From an uncultured Lachnospiraceae bacterium (GTDB lineage: Bacteria; Bacillota; Clostridia; Lachnospirales; Lachnospiraceae), in contig CAJUCN010000012.1 in NCBI GenBank assembly GCA_910585005.1, positions 48,747 to 112,746 of the forward strand: 64,000 nucleotides of DNA, read 5' to 3'. The notes under the pieces were generated by a model. The model saw only the letters and a list, made by a program, of their open reading frames with translations, ran no database searches and was not told the origin of the DNA. Shown here piece after piece: positions 52,358 through 60,382 of this stretch. The position numbers were made by a program, and so were the translations under genes. Position 1 is the first letter of the stretch, and every line of letters starts with the position of its first letter.

Positions 52358-53278
52358 TTACAAGAAGCTTTCTCCTCTGGTCAGCTTAGAGATCGTATTC
52401 GCACCAACTAAAAGAAGCACACTGACAATACTCTTAAGCATACTTAAAGCTACTGACACAGAATAACTTCCACTTCCCATTGCCAGATTATAAACATAAA
52501 GGTCAAGCACCTGAATATAATCCTTGTTAAAAGCGTTTTGGAAAACATAATATTGTTCCATTCCGTTGGAAAGGAAATTGCCAATATTCATCATTAAAAG
52601 GACAAAAAAGGTCGGGAGCAGACTTGGAATCGTAATATAGCGGATCTGCTGCATCCTTGTTGCGCCATCTACCCGGGCCGCCTGGAACAATTCGTCATCA
52701 ATACTGGAGATCGCCGCAATGTACATAATTGCAGCCCAGCCCAGGTTTTTCCATGTGAGCCACAGCCACTGGGTCAGCCATACATGATCCGAAGACTGCA
52801 AAAATAATACAGGTTCTTTGATAAGCCCCAGGTTAAGAAGAAGCGTGTTCATCATCCCTGTACTGTTGAACAAACTAAACGCTACTGAGTAAACCAGCAC
52901 CCAACTGATAAAGTTAGGCAAAGTGGTAACTGTCTGGACAAATTTCCTGAAAGGGACACACCGGATCTCATTTAAAAAAACTGCAAAAATCATTGGCAGC
53001 CAGGATGTTCCTAAAGTAATCCCACTCATGACAAAGGTGTTTTTCAGCACCTGCCAAAGCTGTGCCACCTTCACCGGATTTTCCACCAATGACTTAAACC
53101 ACTTAATCCCTACAAACTCCGCATCCGAAAACGGCCTGGGCGGCCTGTAATCATAAAACGCATACAGCCATCCATACAACGGATAATAGGAAAATAAAAG
53201 TACAAGCACGATAAAAGGAAGCACATAAAGAAATAGCTTGATAGAGTACCATTTCTTTTTATTCATTTTACCCAGCAT
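52358..53278 (-). CDS. Sugar ABC transporter permease (LplB/YtcP partner type)
   Basis: This is a 306-residue inner-membrane permease, the first gene of the importer operon. SYYPLYGWLYAFYDYRP near the N-terminus and the EAA loop ELFQAARVDGATRMQQIRYITIP are typical of the LplB class. The ATG follows GGGAGGAATAAGG. A strong promoter with a LacI-type operator lies directly upstream. The same operator is found upstream of the esterase-GH43 unit, tying this importer to those enzymes. Confidence 0.92.
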   Translation of the reverse strand: MLGKMNKKKWYSIKLFLYVLPFIVLVLLFSYYPLYGWLYAFYDYRPPRPFSDAEFVGIKWFKSLVENPVKVAQLWQVLKNTFVMSGITLGTSWLPMIFAVFLNEIRCVPFRKFVQTVTTLPNFISWVLVYSVAFSLFNSTGMMNTLLLNLGLIKEPVLFLQSSDHVWLTQWLWLTWKNLGWAAIMYIAAISSIDDELFQAARVDGATRMQQIRYITIPSLLPTFFVLLMMNIGNFLSNGMEQYYVFQNAFNKDYIQVLDLYVYNLAMGSGSYSVSVALSMLKSIVSVLLLVGANTISKLTRGESFL

Positions 53279-53301
53279 CCTTATTCCTCCCTCATGTCTT
53301 A

Positions 53302-53357
53302 GTTTAACGTTTTACTTTATCTAAAAAGATAATATAACTATTGCCATATTTTGTCAA
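53302..53357 (-). promoter_or_regulatory. lplB promoter with LacI-type operator
   Basis: TTGACA (53352-53357) and TATTAT (53329-53334) on the minus strand have a 17-base spacer. Just past the start site lies AAGTAAAACGTTAAAC (53302-53317), a CG-centred near-palindrome. All 16 bases recur at 56779-56794 upstream of the esterase gene in the same position relative to the promoter. Confidence 0.75.
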
Positions 53358-53511
53358 CCCGTATTTTAGATATAACTTACAGTTTTCTCTTTATTTTGGC
53401 ATGATTATCGTATAAATTGACATATGCATTCCGCTAATTTATTTCTGTTTGTCTATATTTTACATATATTCTTAAATGTATATCGTTAAACATGCTTTTA
53501 ATCAACAAATG

Positions 53512-53540
53512 AAAAAGCGCCATCAAAATGACAGCGCTTT
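53512..53540 (-). terminator. Terminator of the esterase-GH43 unit
   Basis: AAAGCGC/GCGCTTT arms with further pairing toward the loop lie about 25 bases after the GH43 stop; TTTTT follows on the minus strand. The remaining roughly 150 bases up to the lplB promoter are AT-rich and show no gene. Confidence 0.75.
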
Positions 53541-53565
53541 CTTTCCCTCTGTATCCATCCACAAT

Positions 53566-55197
53566 TTATCTAACAAAAACTTTTATTTCCACCCTGCATA
53601 AAGCCGGATCCAGTTCTTCTTTTGCCGACATCCCAAACTCAGGGGAACCGTCTTTTCTAAAATGTACCCGCCGGATACCATTGCACCGGAGATTTTCACT
53701 AAGCCCGGTCTCCCCATGGTATGCGATCATCAAATCACCTTCTTCATCGACAAAGAAAGAATTATGGCCCGGGCCATATTCTCCCTCCACAGAATAAAAG
53801 GAAAGCGCTGGCGCACACCGTTTGCGCCAAACAGACACATCCAGCAGATCTTCCATCTCCCCAGCCATAAGAAGCCCCACCGCATAAGTATACCCATTGG
53901 CCGCTCCGCCAGAATAAGTAAGATATACCTTTCCATCATCTAAAAAGACGTAAGGGCCTTCATTATTGACCGTTCCATTCACATTTTCCCAGCCAAAAAG
54001 GGGACGGGAAAGCAAAACCGGTTCGCTGGTAAGCCTCCATGGCTCCTCATCATCTACCGACGCAATATACAGCATAGAGCCGGTATCTCCAGGGGTACCC
54101 ATTCCCTTCCGGTAAGACCAGACCATATAAGACTCTCTGGGCGTCTTCAGATATGTCATGTCAAGTGTGATTCCATCCCCGCTCAGCCAGCTTCCATCTT
54201 TTCTTATGACCCTGACCGGATCCTCCCAGCTTCCTGCATTTGTAATAGGACAGCCTTTCTTTAACTTCATCAAATGACACTGGGGGCCCCAGATTTGTCC
54301 GCTTACTGCGAACAAAAGATAAAGTTCTCCGCCGATTACATGAAATTCAGGAGCCCAGAATGTCTGTACCAATCCTCTGTCTTTATCCTGGCCAAGTATC
54401 AGATGCTCCTTGTCATTTTCGCCAAAAAGCCCTTCCACCGTATCCGATTCCCTGACATACAGGCCGATATCATCCACATTGTCATTCGTTGAAGTGTAGT
54501 ACCATTTCCCTTCCCAGGAAAAAATCACCGGATCGCCATATCCTTTTGCCAGAGGAAATGGATATTGTTTGCCCGTCACGGTTCCTTTCACCTGATACGT
54601 CCCTAAAACGGAAAAATCAATTCCGCTTTTCTCCCATACTACTTTTTGGGAAACAAAAGACCCGTCGGAATAAAACGCTGTCGCTTTCACTTGATCCAGC
54701 TCCTTGCCTGAACACACCTCCACGGATTCCGGCACCTGAATTTCCGTGTTAAATACAGGGTTCCAATATTCAACTGCCGGTGCAAGAATTTCCCAGCTTA
54801 TCTCCAAGCAGGTAGCAGTTTCCATCTTCCCGGTTTCCTCTTCCGTCAGCCAAAGCGGATCCTCAAAGGAAATGAAATCCCTGGTTTTCCATAACAGGCA
54901 CTTCCGTAAACAACCCTCATCGGCCTTGCCGTTTTCATGGACTTGCCGCGCCACAATGCCAAAAAAGCCTCCACCCAGTTCAACCACTCCAGGATCTTTT
55001 ACCCCTTTTGGAGAAATCGTATTATCCTGCCGTATGACAGCCTTGGCATATAAAATCCCATAATTTTTATTTAACGGGTTATATTCCCGGCCATCCGTGC
55101 TCACAGCCATATGTATGCTATATGCCAGTCCCGGCGGGTAGCTGGCCTGATCCGGCTGCCGCGTATAAACCTTTAAAAATCCTTTTCCTTCCTTCAC
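53566..55197 (-). CDS. GH43-family glycosidase with internal Ig-like domain, cytoplasmic
   Basis: This is a 543-residue enzyme. The catalytic five-bladed propeller is in the C-terminal part (about 215-543): Asp222 in YGDPVIFSWEGKWYY, FWAPEFH, and Glu413 in NNEGPYV. Ahead of it is a bacterial Ig-like segment (about 155-215, VPESVEVCSGKELDQVKATAFYSDGSF). The first 115 residues themselves look propeller-like (DPGVVELGGGFFGIVARQ). No signal peptide is seen, so it acts on imported oligosaccharides. GH43 enzymes remove arabinose or xylose units. GTG at 55197 has GGAGG seven bases upstream. It follows the esterase gene by 22 bases. Confidence 0.82.
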   Translation of the reverse strand: MKEGKGFLKVYTRQPDQASYPPGLAYSIHMAVSTDGREYNPLNKNYGILYAKAVIRQDNTISPKGVKDPGVVELGGGFFGIVARQVHENGKADEGCLRKCLLWKTRDFISFEDPLWLTEEETGKMETATCLEISWEILAPAVEYWNPVFNTEIQVPESVEVCSGKELDQVKATAFYSDGSFVSQKVVWEKSGIDFSVLGTYQVKGTVTGKQYPFPLAKGYGDPVIFSWEGKWYYTSTNDNVDDIGLYVRESDTVEGLFGENDKEHLILGQDKDRGLVQTFWAPEFHVIGGELYLLFAVSGQIWGPQCHLMKLKKGCPITNAGSWEDPVRVIRKDGSWLSGDGITLDMTYLKTPRESYMVWSYRKGMGTPGDTGSMLYIASVDDEEPWRLTSEPVLLSRPLFGWENVNGTVNNEGPYVFLDDGKVYLTYSGGAANGYTYAVGLLMAGEMEDLLDVSVWRKRCAPALSFYSVEGEYGPGHNSFFVDEEGDLMIAYHGETGLSENLRCNGIRRVHFRKDGSPEFGMSAKEELDPALCRVEIKVFVR

Positions 55198-55219
55198 GCT
55201 TATGCCTCCAACTTTTCTG

Positions 55220-56752
55220 CTATTTTTGTGCCCGGATCTGTCTTACGGATTCTTCACTTAGAAACTTGACATAGGCATTTTCTTCTTTTTGGACAGACAC
55301 CGGGCCCTGTGAAGTAAATACCATCTCTGAAGGCTGTTTGCCTGTATAGGGAATCCACTGTGGCATCTTTGTCCCATCCCCGTCCAGGCCATTGGGATCG
55401 CCAGTTTTGATAAAATTGGCCCAATAATTACACATTTGTCTGGCAAGATCATAATGCCTGCCCGTAAATGGACGCCAGCACTTTGCCAAGGTTTCAAAGA
55501 AAAACCACAGATCCACAGAATGAAAGCATCCTGGCTGATCCCAACCGGGAATATCCGGTTCAAACCGGTAATAATAATAATCCTGTTTTCCCCCATTTTC
55601 TTTCTTCCATCCAAAGACCCCTTTTATCGTGCATTCCAGTCCGCACACTTTTCCGTAATACCCGGTTTCATCCAAGCGCTTCGCCTCCGGTATTTGCAAA
55701 AATTCCTCCGCTCTTTGGCCAAACAACCGCCTTGCCACATCTTCCAGCTCTTTCTCTGACTTTGCCGGAAGAAAACTGGGGAATTCGTCTTTGGTATTGC
55801 CTGCCATCACCGGCACATCCGCGCACTTTCCCTCAAGGAACAGCTTAAGCGGGTCCCCATAACAAAAACAATGATCCTCCACCGTAGCCATACGCGGGAA
55901 ATTCTGCACATATTGTGCATATTTATCACGAATGTAAAAAGCATCCAGTTTTCTCGCCTCTTCCAGAGAAGATACCCCTAAAAACTCAAAAAAATCTGTG
56001 CCGTTTTTTTCCGCTTCACAAAGAGGCTTTGGAATTCCAACTGCTTCTTCCTGATAGGGACTCCTGATCATCGCGCTCATGATCACTGCCCGATGGAAAA
56101 GGCCAACGTTGCCAGGACACGCCATCTGGCTAAGGACGCTTCCGCCTCCCGCCGACTGTCCCGCTATGGTGATCTTGTCAGGATCCCCGCCAAAAGCGCG
56201 GATATTCCGTGTTACCCATTTGAGCCCCGCCTGCTGGTCAAGACTTCCAAAATTTGCCGGCGCCTTTGGCTGCTGCCTGGTGATCTGGGGATGCGCCAAA
56301 AAGCCAAACACATTGATGCGGTAATTTACCGTTACTACAACCACTCCCCTGCGCGATAGTCTCTCCCCGTCAAACTCCATCTCCGACGGATACCCCCATT
56401 GAAGCGCGCCTCCATAAAACCAGACTAAAACAGGCTGCTTTTCCTCCGGGCTCTTCGCCCCCGTATAAACATTCAGATAAAGACAATCCTCATCCATAGG
56501 GATTTCCGGATCCACATGCCACTCCCTGCAATAAATATTATCACCGATGCCTGGGGTATCCTGCACCGCTATAGGGGCAAACCGGGAAGCGTCCCGTATC
56601 CCCTCCCAATCTTCACAGGGCTGGGGCGCCCGCCATCTGTTCTCCCCCACTGGCGGCGCCGCAAACGGAATCCCTTTAAACGCGGTGATCCTGGGATCCG
56701 CCGCTTCTATCCCTCTTACCCAACCATTTTCTGTTTTTGCCGTTCTGATCAT
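55220..56752 (-). CDS. Type-B carboxylesterase, cytoplasmic
   Basis: This is a 510-residue alpha/beta hydrolase of the carboxylesterase B family. The nucleophile is Ser200 in IAGQSAGGGS. The oxyanion loop is WFYGGALQWG, the acidic residue is probably Glu in NTKDEFPSF and the His is in CFHSVDLWF. MDEDCLYLNVYT is the family signature. No signal peptide is seen. Paired with a GH43 gene and an oligosaccharide importer operator, it probably removes acetyl or feruloyl groups from imported hemicellulose or pectin fragments; the exact ester is inferred. Confidence 0.87.
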   Translation of the reverse strand: MIRTAKTENGWVRGIEAADPRITAFKGIPFAAPPVGENRWRAPQPCEDWEGIRDASRFAPIAVQDTPGIGDNIYCREWHVDPEIPMDEDCLYLNVYTGAKSPEEKQPVLVWFYGGALQWGYPSEMEFDGERLSRRGVVVVTVNYRINVFGFLAHPQITRQQPKAPANFGSLDQQAGLKWVTRNIRAFGGDPDKITIAGQSAGGGSVLSQMACPGNVGLFHRAVIMSAMIRSPYQEEAVGIPKPLCEAEKNGTDFFEFLGVSSLEEARKLDAFYIRDKYAQYVQNFPRMATVEDHCFCYGDPLKLFLEGKCADVPVMAGNTKDEFPSFLPAKSEKELEDVARRLFGQRAEEFLQIPEAKRLDETGYYGKVCGLECTIKGVFGWKKENGGKQDYYYYRFEPDIPGWDQPGCFHSVDLWFFFETLAKCWRPFTGRHYDLARQMCNYWANFIKTGDPNGLDGDGTKMPQWIPYTGKQPSEMVFTSQGPVSVQKEENAYVKFLSEESVRQIRAQK

Positions 56753-56778
56753 ATCCTAATTCCCTTCTCAATAGTTTG

Positions 56779-56828
56779 TTTAACGTTTTACTTAATAAAA
56801 TTATATTTCTCAACTCTTTTTTTGTCAA
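56779..56828 (-). promoter_or_regulatory. Esterase-GH43 promoter with LacI-type operator
   Basis: TTGACA (56823-56828) and TATAAT (56801-56806) on the minus strand have a 16-base spacer. AAGTAAAACGTTAAAC lies at 56779-56794, at the expected start site, and is identical to the element at the lplB promoter. Confidence 0.75.
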
Positions 56829-56897
56829 TGAAATAAGACTGCCCCATGAATGATCAGAAAAACAAACATGCGACAGCCTCATAGGTGAGTCAATCAT

Positions 56898-57938
56898 TTA
56901 TATCGTGTTAACAGATTTCCGCTCTATAAAAGTACAGGGGACGGAAAAATGCCCTCCTGCCTCCTCCTGCGCTGTTTGTCCTTCCATCTGTCTTAGCAGG
57001 ATATCAGCAGACCGATATCCTATTTCCTTTAACGGCAGCGCCATAGTTGTCAGCCCAGGCACGAAATATTCTGCAATATCCTGATTATCAAAACCCGCCA
57101 CCGCAATATCAGCGCCTGCCCGGAGTCCTTTTTCATCCAATGCCTGGTAAACGCCTCCTGCCATCCGGTCGGCCATGCAAAATACCGCTGTGATTTCTTT
57201 TTTTAATAATTCCCCAGCCTCCAAATATGCGCTTTCCTTATCCCATTTAGCATACCTGATCAGGGAAGGATCATATAAGATCTGCCCCTCAAACAATGCC
57301 TTTTGATAGCCCAAAAGTCTTTGCTGGGTATGGATATTGTTTTCTTTTCCACCTATTACGCCTATCTTTTTGTGTCCCTTGGATATAAGATATTTTACCA
57401 TTTCATACGCTGACTGTTTGTCATCGATCACCACCGAAGGAATCTGAGGGTTCCCTGCAAAGGCATACGCCATCACTGCCGGGGTTTTAAATCCTTCCGG
57501 GAAACAGTTGATGATCCTTGCATGGCCCGCAATATAAATTATGCCGTCCACCCTGATAGATTCTAGCTCTTTCATGGTCGGATCCAATATAGAATGATAA
57601 CTTTCTTCATTATGAAACCAGGAATCATTCCACCTAACATACAGACGAAGATTTTTAACAATGATCCGATAACCTTCCTTCTCACAGCATCCCATGATCC
57701 CTTCTACAATCTCCGGCGTTGTAAACTGGACAATATCCTCTGCTATGATCCCAATGGTCTTTGTCTTCTGGTTCCGCAGCCCTTGTGCAATATAATTGGG
57801 CCTGTATCCCATCCGGTCAATTGCTTCCAATACCCTTTGTTTCGTCTCCTCACCGGCTTTTGGCTTGTCGTTTAATATGTTCGATATCGTAGTAGGCGAA
57901 ACATTACACTCCCTTGCTATTTCCTTTAATGTGACCAT
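56898..57938 (-). CDS. LacI-family regulator, probable repressor of the lpl importer and esterase-GH43 genes
   Basis: This is a 346-residue LacI repressor with N-terminal helix-turn-helix VTLKEIARECNVSPTTISNILN, hinge PNYIAQGLRNQKTKTIGI, and effector domain. The ATG at 57938 follows GAGGAAGAAAA; the frame opens 16 codons upstream. It lies directly upstream of the esterase-GH43 unit. The CG-centred 16-base element at that promoter and at the lplB promoter is the obvious candidate operator. It may be transcribed from the polymerase-YolD-thioesterase run, which ends 28 bases before it. Confidence 0.88.
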   Translation of the reverse strand: MVTLKEIARECNVSPTTISNILNDKPKAGEETKQRVLEAIDRMGYRPNYIAQGLRNQKTKTIGIIAEDIVQFTTPEIVEGIMGCCEKEGYRIIVKNLRLYVRWNDSWFHNEESYHSILDPTMKELESIRVDGIIYIAGHARIINCFPEGFKTPAVMAYAFAGNPQIPSVVIDDKQSAYEMVKYLISKGHKKIGVIGGKENNIHTQQRLLGYQKALFEGQILYDPSLIRYAKWDKESAYLEAGELLKKEITAVFCMADRMAGGVYQALDEKGLRAGADIAVAGFDNQDIAEYFVPGLTTMALPLKEIGYRSADILLRQMEGQTAQEEAGGHFSVPCTFIERKSVNTI

Positions 57939-57966
57939 TTTTCTTCCTCTTACACCGTCCTTCAAA

Positions 57967-58365
57967 TTATGAGATATGAACACCACTGGATGTTACATGG
58001 GCCACCTGGTTTCCCAGCTCATCTGCCACATCCACCACATAATAGCACATGGTTCTTCCGTCCTTTACCAGCTTTGCCTGTGCAATCATTCTTTTTCCCT
58101 TTACCCTTCCCAGGTAAGTAATCTGCGCCGTTTGTGACAAAACGGGTTTTCCCTGCCAATTCGCTGCTACGGCAAATGCAAAATCGGCAATGGTGAAAAT
58201 AGCCCCACCCATAATTTTGCCAACCGAATTGTAATGATGCTCGTCAATTTCCATTGAAACTTTCGCGTAGCCATCTCCAATTTCCTCAATGACTGCGCCA
58301 TTGCTGGTTGCATACCGGTCCTGGACAAACCGCTCCTGTACCTTTTTTAAAACTTCTTCATCCAT
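57967..58365 (-). CDS. PaaI-type hotdog thioesterase
   Basis: This is a 132-residue acyl-CoA thioesterase of the PaaI class. The hotdog helix is HYNSVGKIMGGAIFTIADFAFAVAAN, with the catalytic Asp in the TIADFA segment. The C-terminal strands ISYLGRV-like (ITYLGRVKGKRMIAQAKLV) are typical. The ATG follows GGGAGG. It is 15 bases after the YolD-like gene. A substrate (aryl- or short acyl-CoA) cannot be named from sequence; the ligase at 20-22 kb is not nearby. Confidence 0.85.
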   Translation of the reverse strand: MDEEVLKKVQERFVQDRYATSNGAVIEEIGDGYAKVSMEIDEHHYNSVGKIMGGAIFTIADFAFAVAANWQGKPVLSQTAQITYLGRVKGKRMIAQAKLVKDGRTMCYYVVDVADELGNQVAHVTSSGVHIS

Positions 58366-58380
58366 ATTCTGTTCCTCCCG

Positions 58381-58794
58381 TTAACACAAACCGCTTCTAA
58401 TTGATAAAATCCGGTCAATGGATAAGGCCGTTCCATCTGTAAAAAGTATTTGGCGCTTATATGCGTCTATTCTTTTCATCCTTCCCTGAAACGTCACATA
58501 TGCCCCGCCGCTTTTTTGGGAATCCGGCTGAAAATAAGTAATTTCTATTTCCGGCTTTAGGAATTGATTTTCTTTCAAGATCTGAAGCTGCCTATCGAGC
58601 TGTTCCTTCTGATCATCCTCCAGCTCAACAAACGCCTCCGTCAATCTCGCCTTCTCCCGGATCGCAGCGTCATGCCCTGTAAGGGCAGCAAAGGGAGAAA
58701 ACTGCGCCGCCCGTGCCATCAGAGACATCTGCGGATGTCTTGCAGATACATGGTGGGGCAAATGAATGATATCTTCATAGGAATATTCACTCAT
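58381..58794 (-). CDS. YolD-like protein linked to a Y-family DNA polymerase
   Basis: This is a 137-residue protein of the YolD-like family. MARAAQFSPFAALTGHDAAIREKARLT is the N-terminal signature seen in the Clostridial members, and the rest forms a small beta domain (GAYVTFQGRMKRIDAYKRQILFTDGTAL). The Bacillus YolD/YqjX proteins are encoded with UvrX/YqjW-type polymerases. Here it overlaps the polymerase C-terminal gene by four bases (ATGA), which fits the same pairing. Confidence 0.82.
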   Translation of the reverse strand: MSEYSYEDIIHLPHHVSARHPQMSLMARAAQFSPFAALTGHDAAIREKARLTEAFVELEDDQKEQLDRQLQILKENQFLKPEIEITYFQPDSQKSGGAYVTFQGRMKRIDAYKRQILFTDGTALSIDRILSIRSGLC

Positions 58795-59210
58795 GCTTTA
58801 TGTCCCCCAATCTGATTATTACGTTCCATGGTTCTGGCTCCCTCCTGCAAATTCATGCCTTTTAATATGGCATTCTTCCCATACTTTCTTTTTACGGATA
58901 ACATTGCTTCCTGTAATTTCCGCTCCTTGGCAAACTTCTCCTCCTGCTCCATACGCTGCCTTGCCAAAGCTTCATAGTCCGTAAACAGATCCATCTGCTC
59001 AAAATGCTCCTCTTTTCCAGCCTTTTTTTCATCCACCACGCGGTTAGCCGCTATCGTCACCCGGCGTACCAAAAGATCCGGATTGACGATCCGTTCATAC
59101 AACTCCATGACCCCATCCATAATCATCTGCGTGGAAGAAGTCTGATGCTCCAAGTTAACCGATCCATGGGCATGTTTCGGAACCTTTCTTCCGTAATGGT
59201 CCACTGTCAC
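58791..59210 (-). CDS. C-terminal part of a split Y-family DNA polymerase
   Basis: This frame of 139 residues continues the polymerase that breaks off at 59207. It begins with GTG (MTVDHYGRKVPKHAHGSVNL), carries the little-finger end and the C-terminal tail (YGKNAILKGMNLQEGARTMERNNQIGGHKA) that normally belongs to one polypeptide of about 500 residues. The two frames overlap at GTGA. Adding one G to the GGGGG run just upstream would join them in frame as RGEVTVDHYGRK. The break is either a recent one-base deletion, a base error, or a recoding/coupled-translation site. Confidence 0.75.
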   Translation of the reverse strand: MTVDHYGRKVPKHAHGSVNLEHQTSSTQMIMDGVMELYERIVNPDLLVRRVTIAANRVVDEKKAGKEEHFEQMDLFTDYEALARQRMEQEEKFAKERKLQEAMLSVKRKYGKNAILKGMNLQEGARTMERNNQIGGHKA

Positions 59211-60319
59211 TTCCCCCGGTAACCGCTTTTGATCTTTGGATCCGTAAGGTTGTCCACATCATAACCTATGGTCAATACCATCTGGTCTGTTACCAGCCTT
59301 TTTTCCACCAAATCAAGGACAAGCAGATCTGTCATTTCTCTGACGATCAGCTTTGCCCCCTCAAAGTCGTAGGGACATTCCAACACTTGCCCGGACCCTA
59401 TACTGCTGCTTTCCGGCTTATAGGCTTTGACCAGGTCCATGGTAACCGGCTCATACCCCCATGCATGATCAATAAGCAGCTCGGCATTAACGCCAAACAT
59501 CTTATACAAAAGTTCTTCATTATAAAAATCATTATCACCGCCCAGCGAACAGCGGGCAATATCTCCCATTGTAAAAAGACCTGCTTCCTCCAGCCTTTTC
59601 TGATATCCCCGGCCTACTCTCCAAAAATCTGTAAGGGGCCTGTGATCCCACAAAAGCTTTCTATAACTCATTTCATCTAACTGTGCGATACATGCACCGT
59701 TTTCACCTGGCGTCACATGTTTTGCCACAATATCCATTGCCACCTTACACAGATAAAGATTCGTACCAATCCCTGCCGTGGCGGTGATCCCCGTAACTGC
59801 AAAAACATCTTGGATGATCTTATCCGCCAGTTCCCTTGCACTCATCCGGTAAGTATCCAGATATGCCGTCACCTCCATAAAAACCTCATCAATCGAATAG
59901 ACATGAATATCCTCCGGGGCAATATATTTCAGGTATATATCATAAATCATTGTGCTGTATTCCATGTAAAAAGCCATCCGGGGCGGCGCTACGAAATAAG
60001 ATACTTCCAGTTCCGGACGCTCTGCAAGCTCCAGGGCATCATAAGAAGAACCGGCAAACTGCCTTCCCGGTAACCGGCTCCTGCGCTGGGCGTTCACTTC
60101 CCTTATTCTTTGCACCACCTCAAAGAGCCTTGCCCTGCCTGGAATGCCGTAAGCTTTCAAAGACGGGGATACTGCAAGGCAGATGGTTTTTTCTGTGCGC
60201 TCTGCATCCGCAACCACGAGATTCGTAGTGAGGGGATCTAACTGCCGTCCCACACACTCCACGGAAGCGTAAAAGGATTTTAGGTCAATGGCAATATAGG
60301 TATTTTTTCTTTTACTCAT
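59207..60319 (-). CDS. Y-family DNA polymerase (UvrX/DinB type), N-terminal catalytic part of a split gene
   Basis: This frame of 370 residues holds the full palm, fingers and thumb of a lesion-bypass polymerase. The metal-binding Asp12 is in AIDLKSFYASVEC and the catalytic pair D144-E145 in YSIDEVFME; the thumb HhH region is LTDFWRVGRGYQKRLEEAGLFTMGDIA. The ATG follows TAGGAG. It ends early at SGYRGK in the little-finger domain because of a frame change after a GGGGG run; the rest is in the next frame. The catalytic part is complete, but DNA binding may be poor if the parts are not joined. Confidence 0.88.
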   Translation of the reverse strand: MSKRKNTYIAIDLKSFYASVECVGRQLDPLTTNLVVADAERTEKTICLAVSPSLKAYGIPGRARLFEVVQRIREVNAQRRSRLPGRQFAGSSYDALELAERPELEVSYFVAPPRMAFYMEYSTMIYDIYLKYIAPEDIHVYSIDEVFMEVTAYLDTYRMSARELADKIIQDVFAVTGITATAGIGTNLYLCKVAMDIVAKHVTPGENGACIAQLDEMSYRKLLWDHRPLTDFWRVGRGYQKRLEEAGLFTMGDIARCSLGGDNDFYNEELLYKMFGVNAELLIDHAWGYEPVTMDLVKAYKPESSSIGSGQVLECPYDFEGAKLIVREMTDLLVLDLVEKRLVTDQMVLTIGYDVDNLTDPKIKSGYRGK

Positions 60320-60341
60320 ATAGTTTTACTCCTATAAGAGT

Positions 60342-60363
60342 ATTATAACAGAAAATACGTTCG
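60342..60363 (-). promoter_or_regulatory. Polymerase promoter with possible LexA box
   Basis: On the minus strand a TATAAT box (60342-60347) is preceded directly by CGAACGTATTTTC (60351-60363). This matches the Gram-positive LexA/DinR consensus CGAACRNRYGTTC at all but one position of the arms. The overlap with the promoter suggests SOS control of the polymerase operon. Confidence 0.5.
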
Positions 60364-60382
60364 GATATCACAAAATTTTATT

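Noticed and set aside
53400..53460. Plus-strand TTGACA followed by an AT-rich -10-like region
   Set aside because: No plus-strand gene follows; the region is the spacer between the lplB promoter and the GH43 terminator. AT-rich DNA gives such matches by chance.
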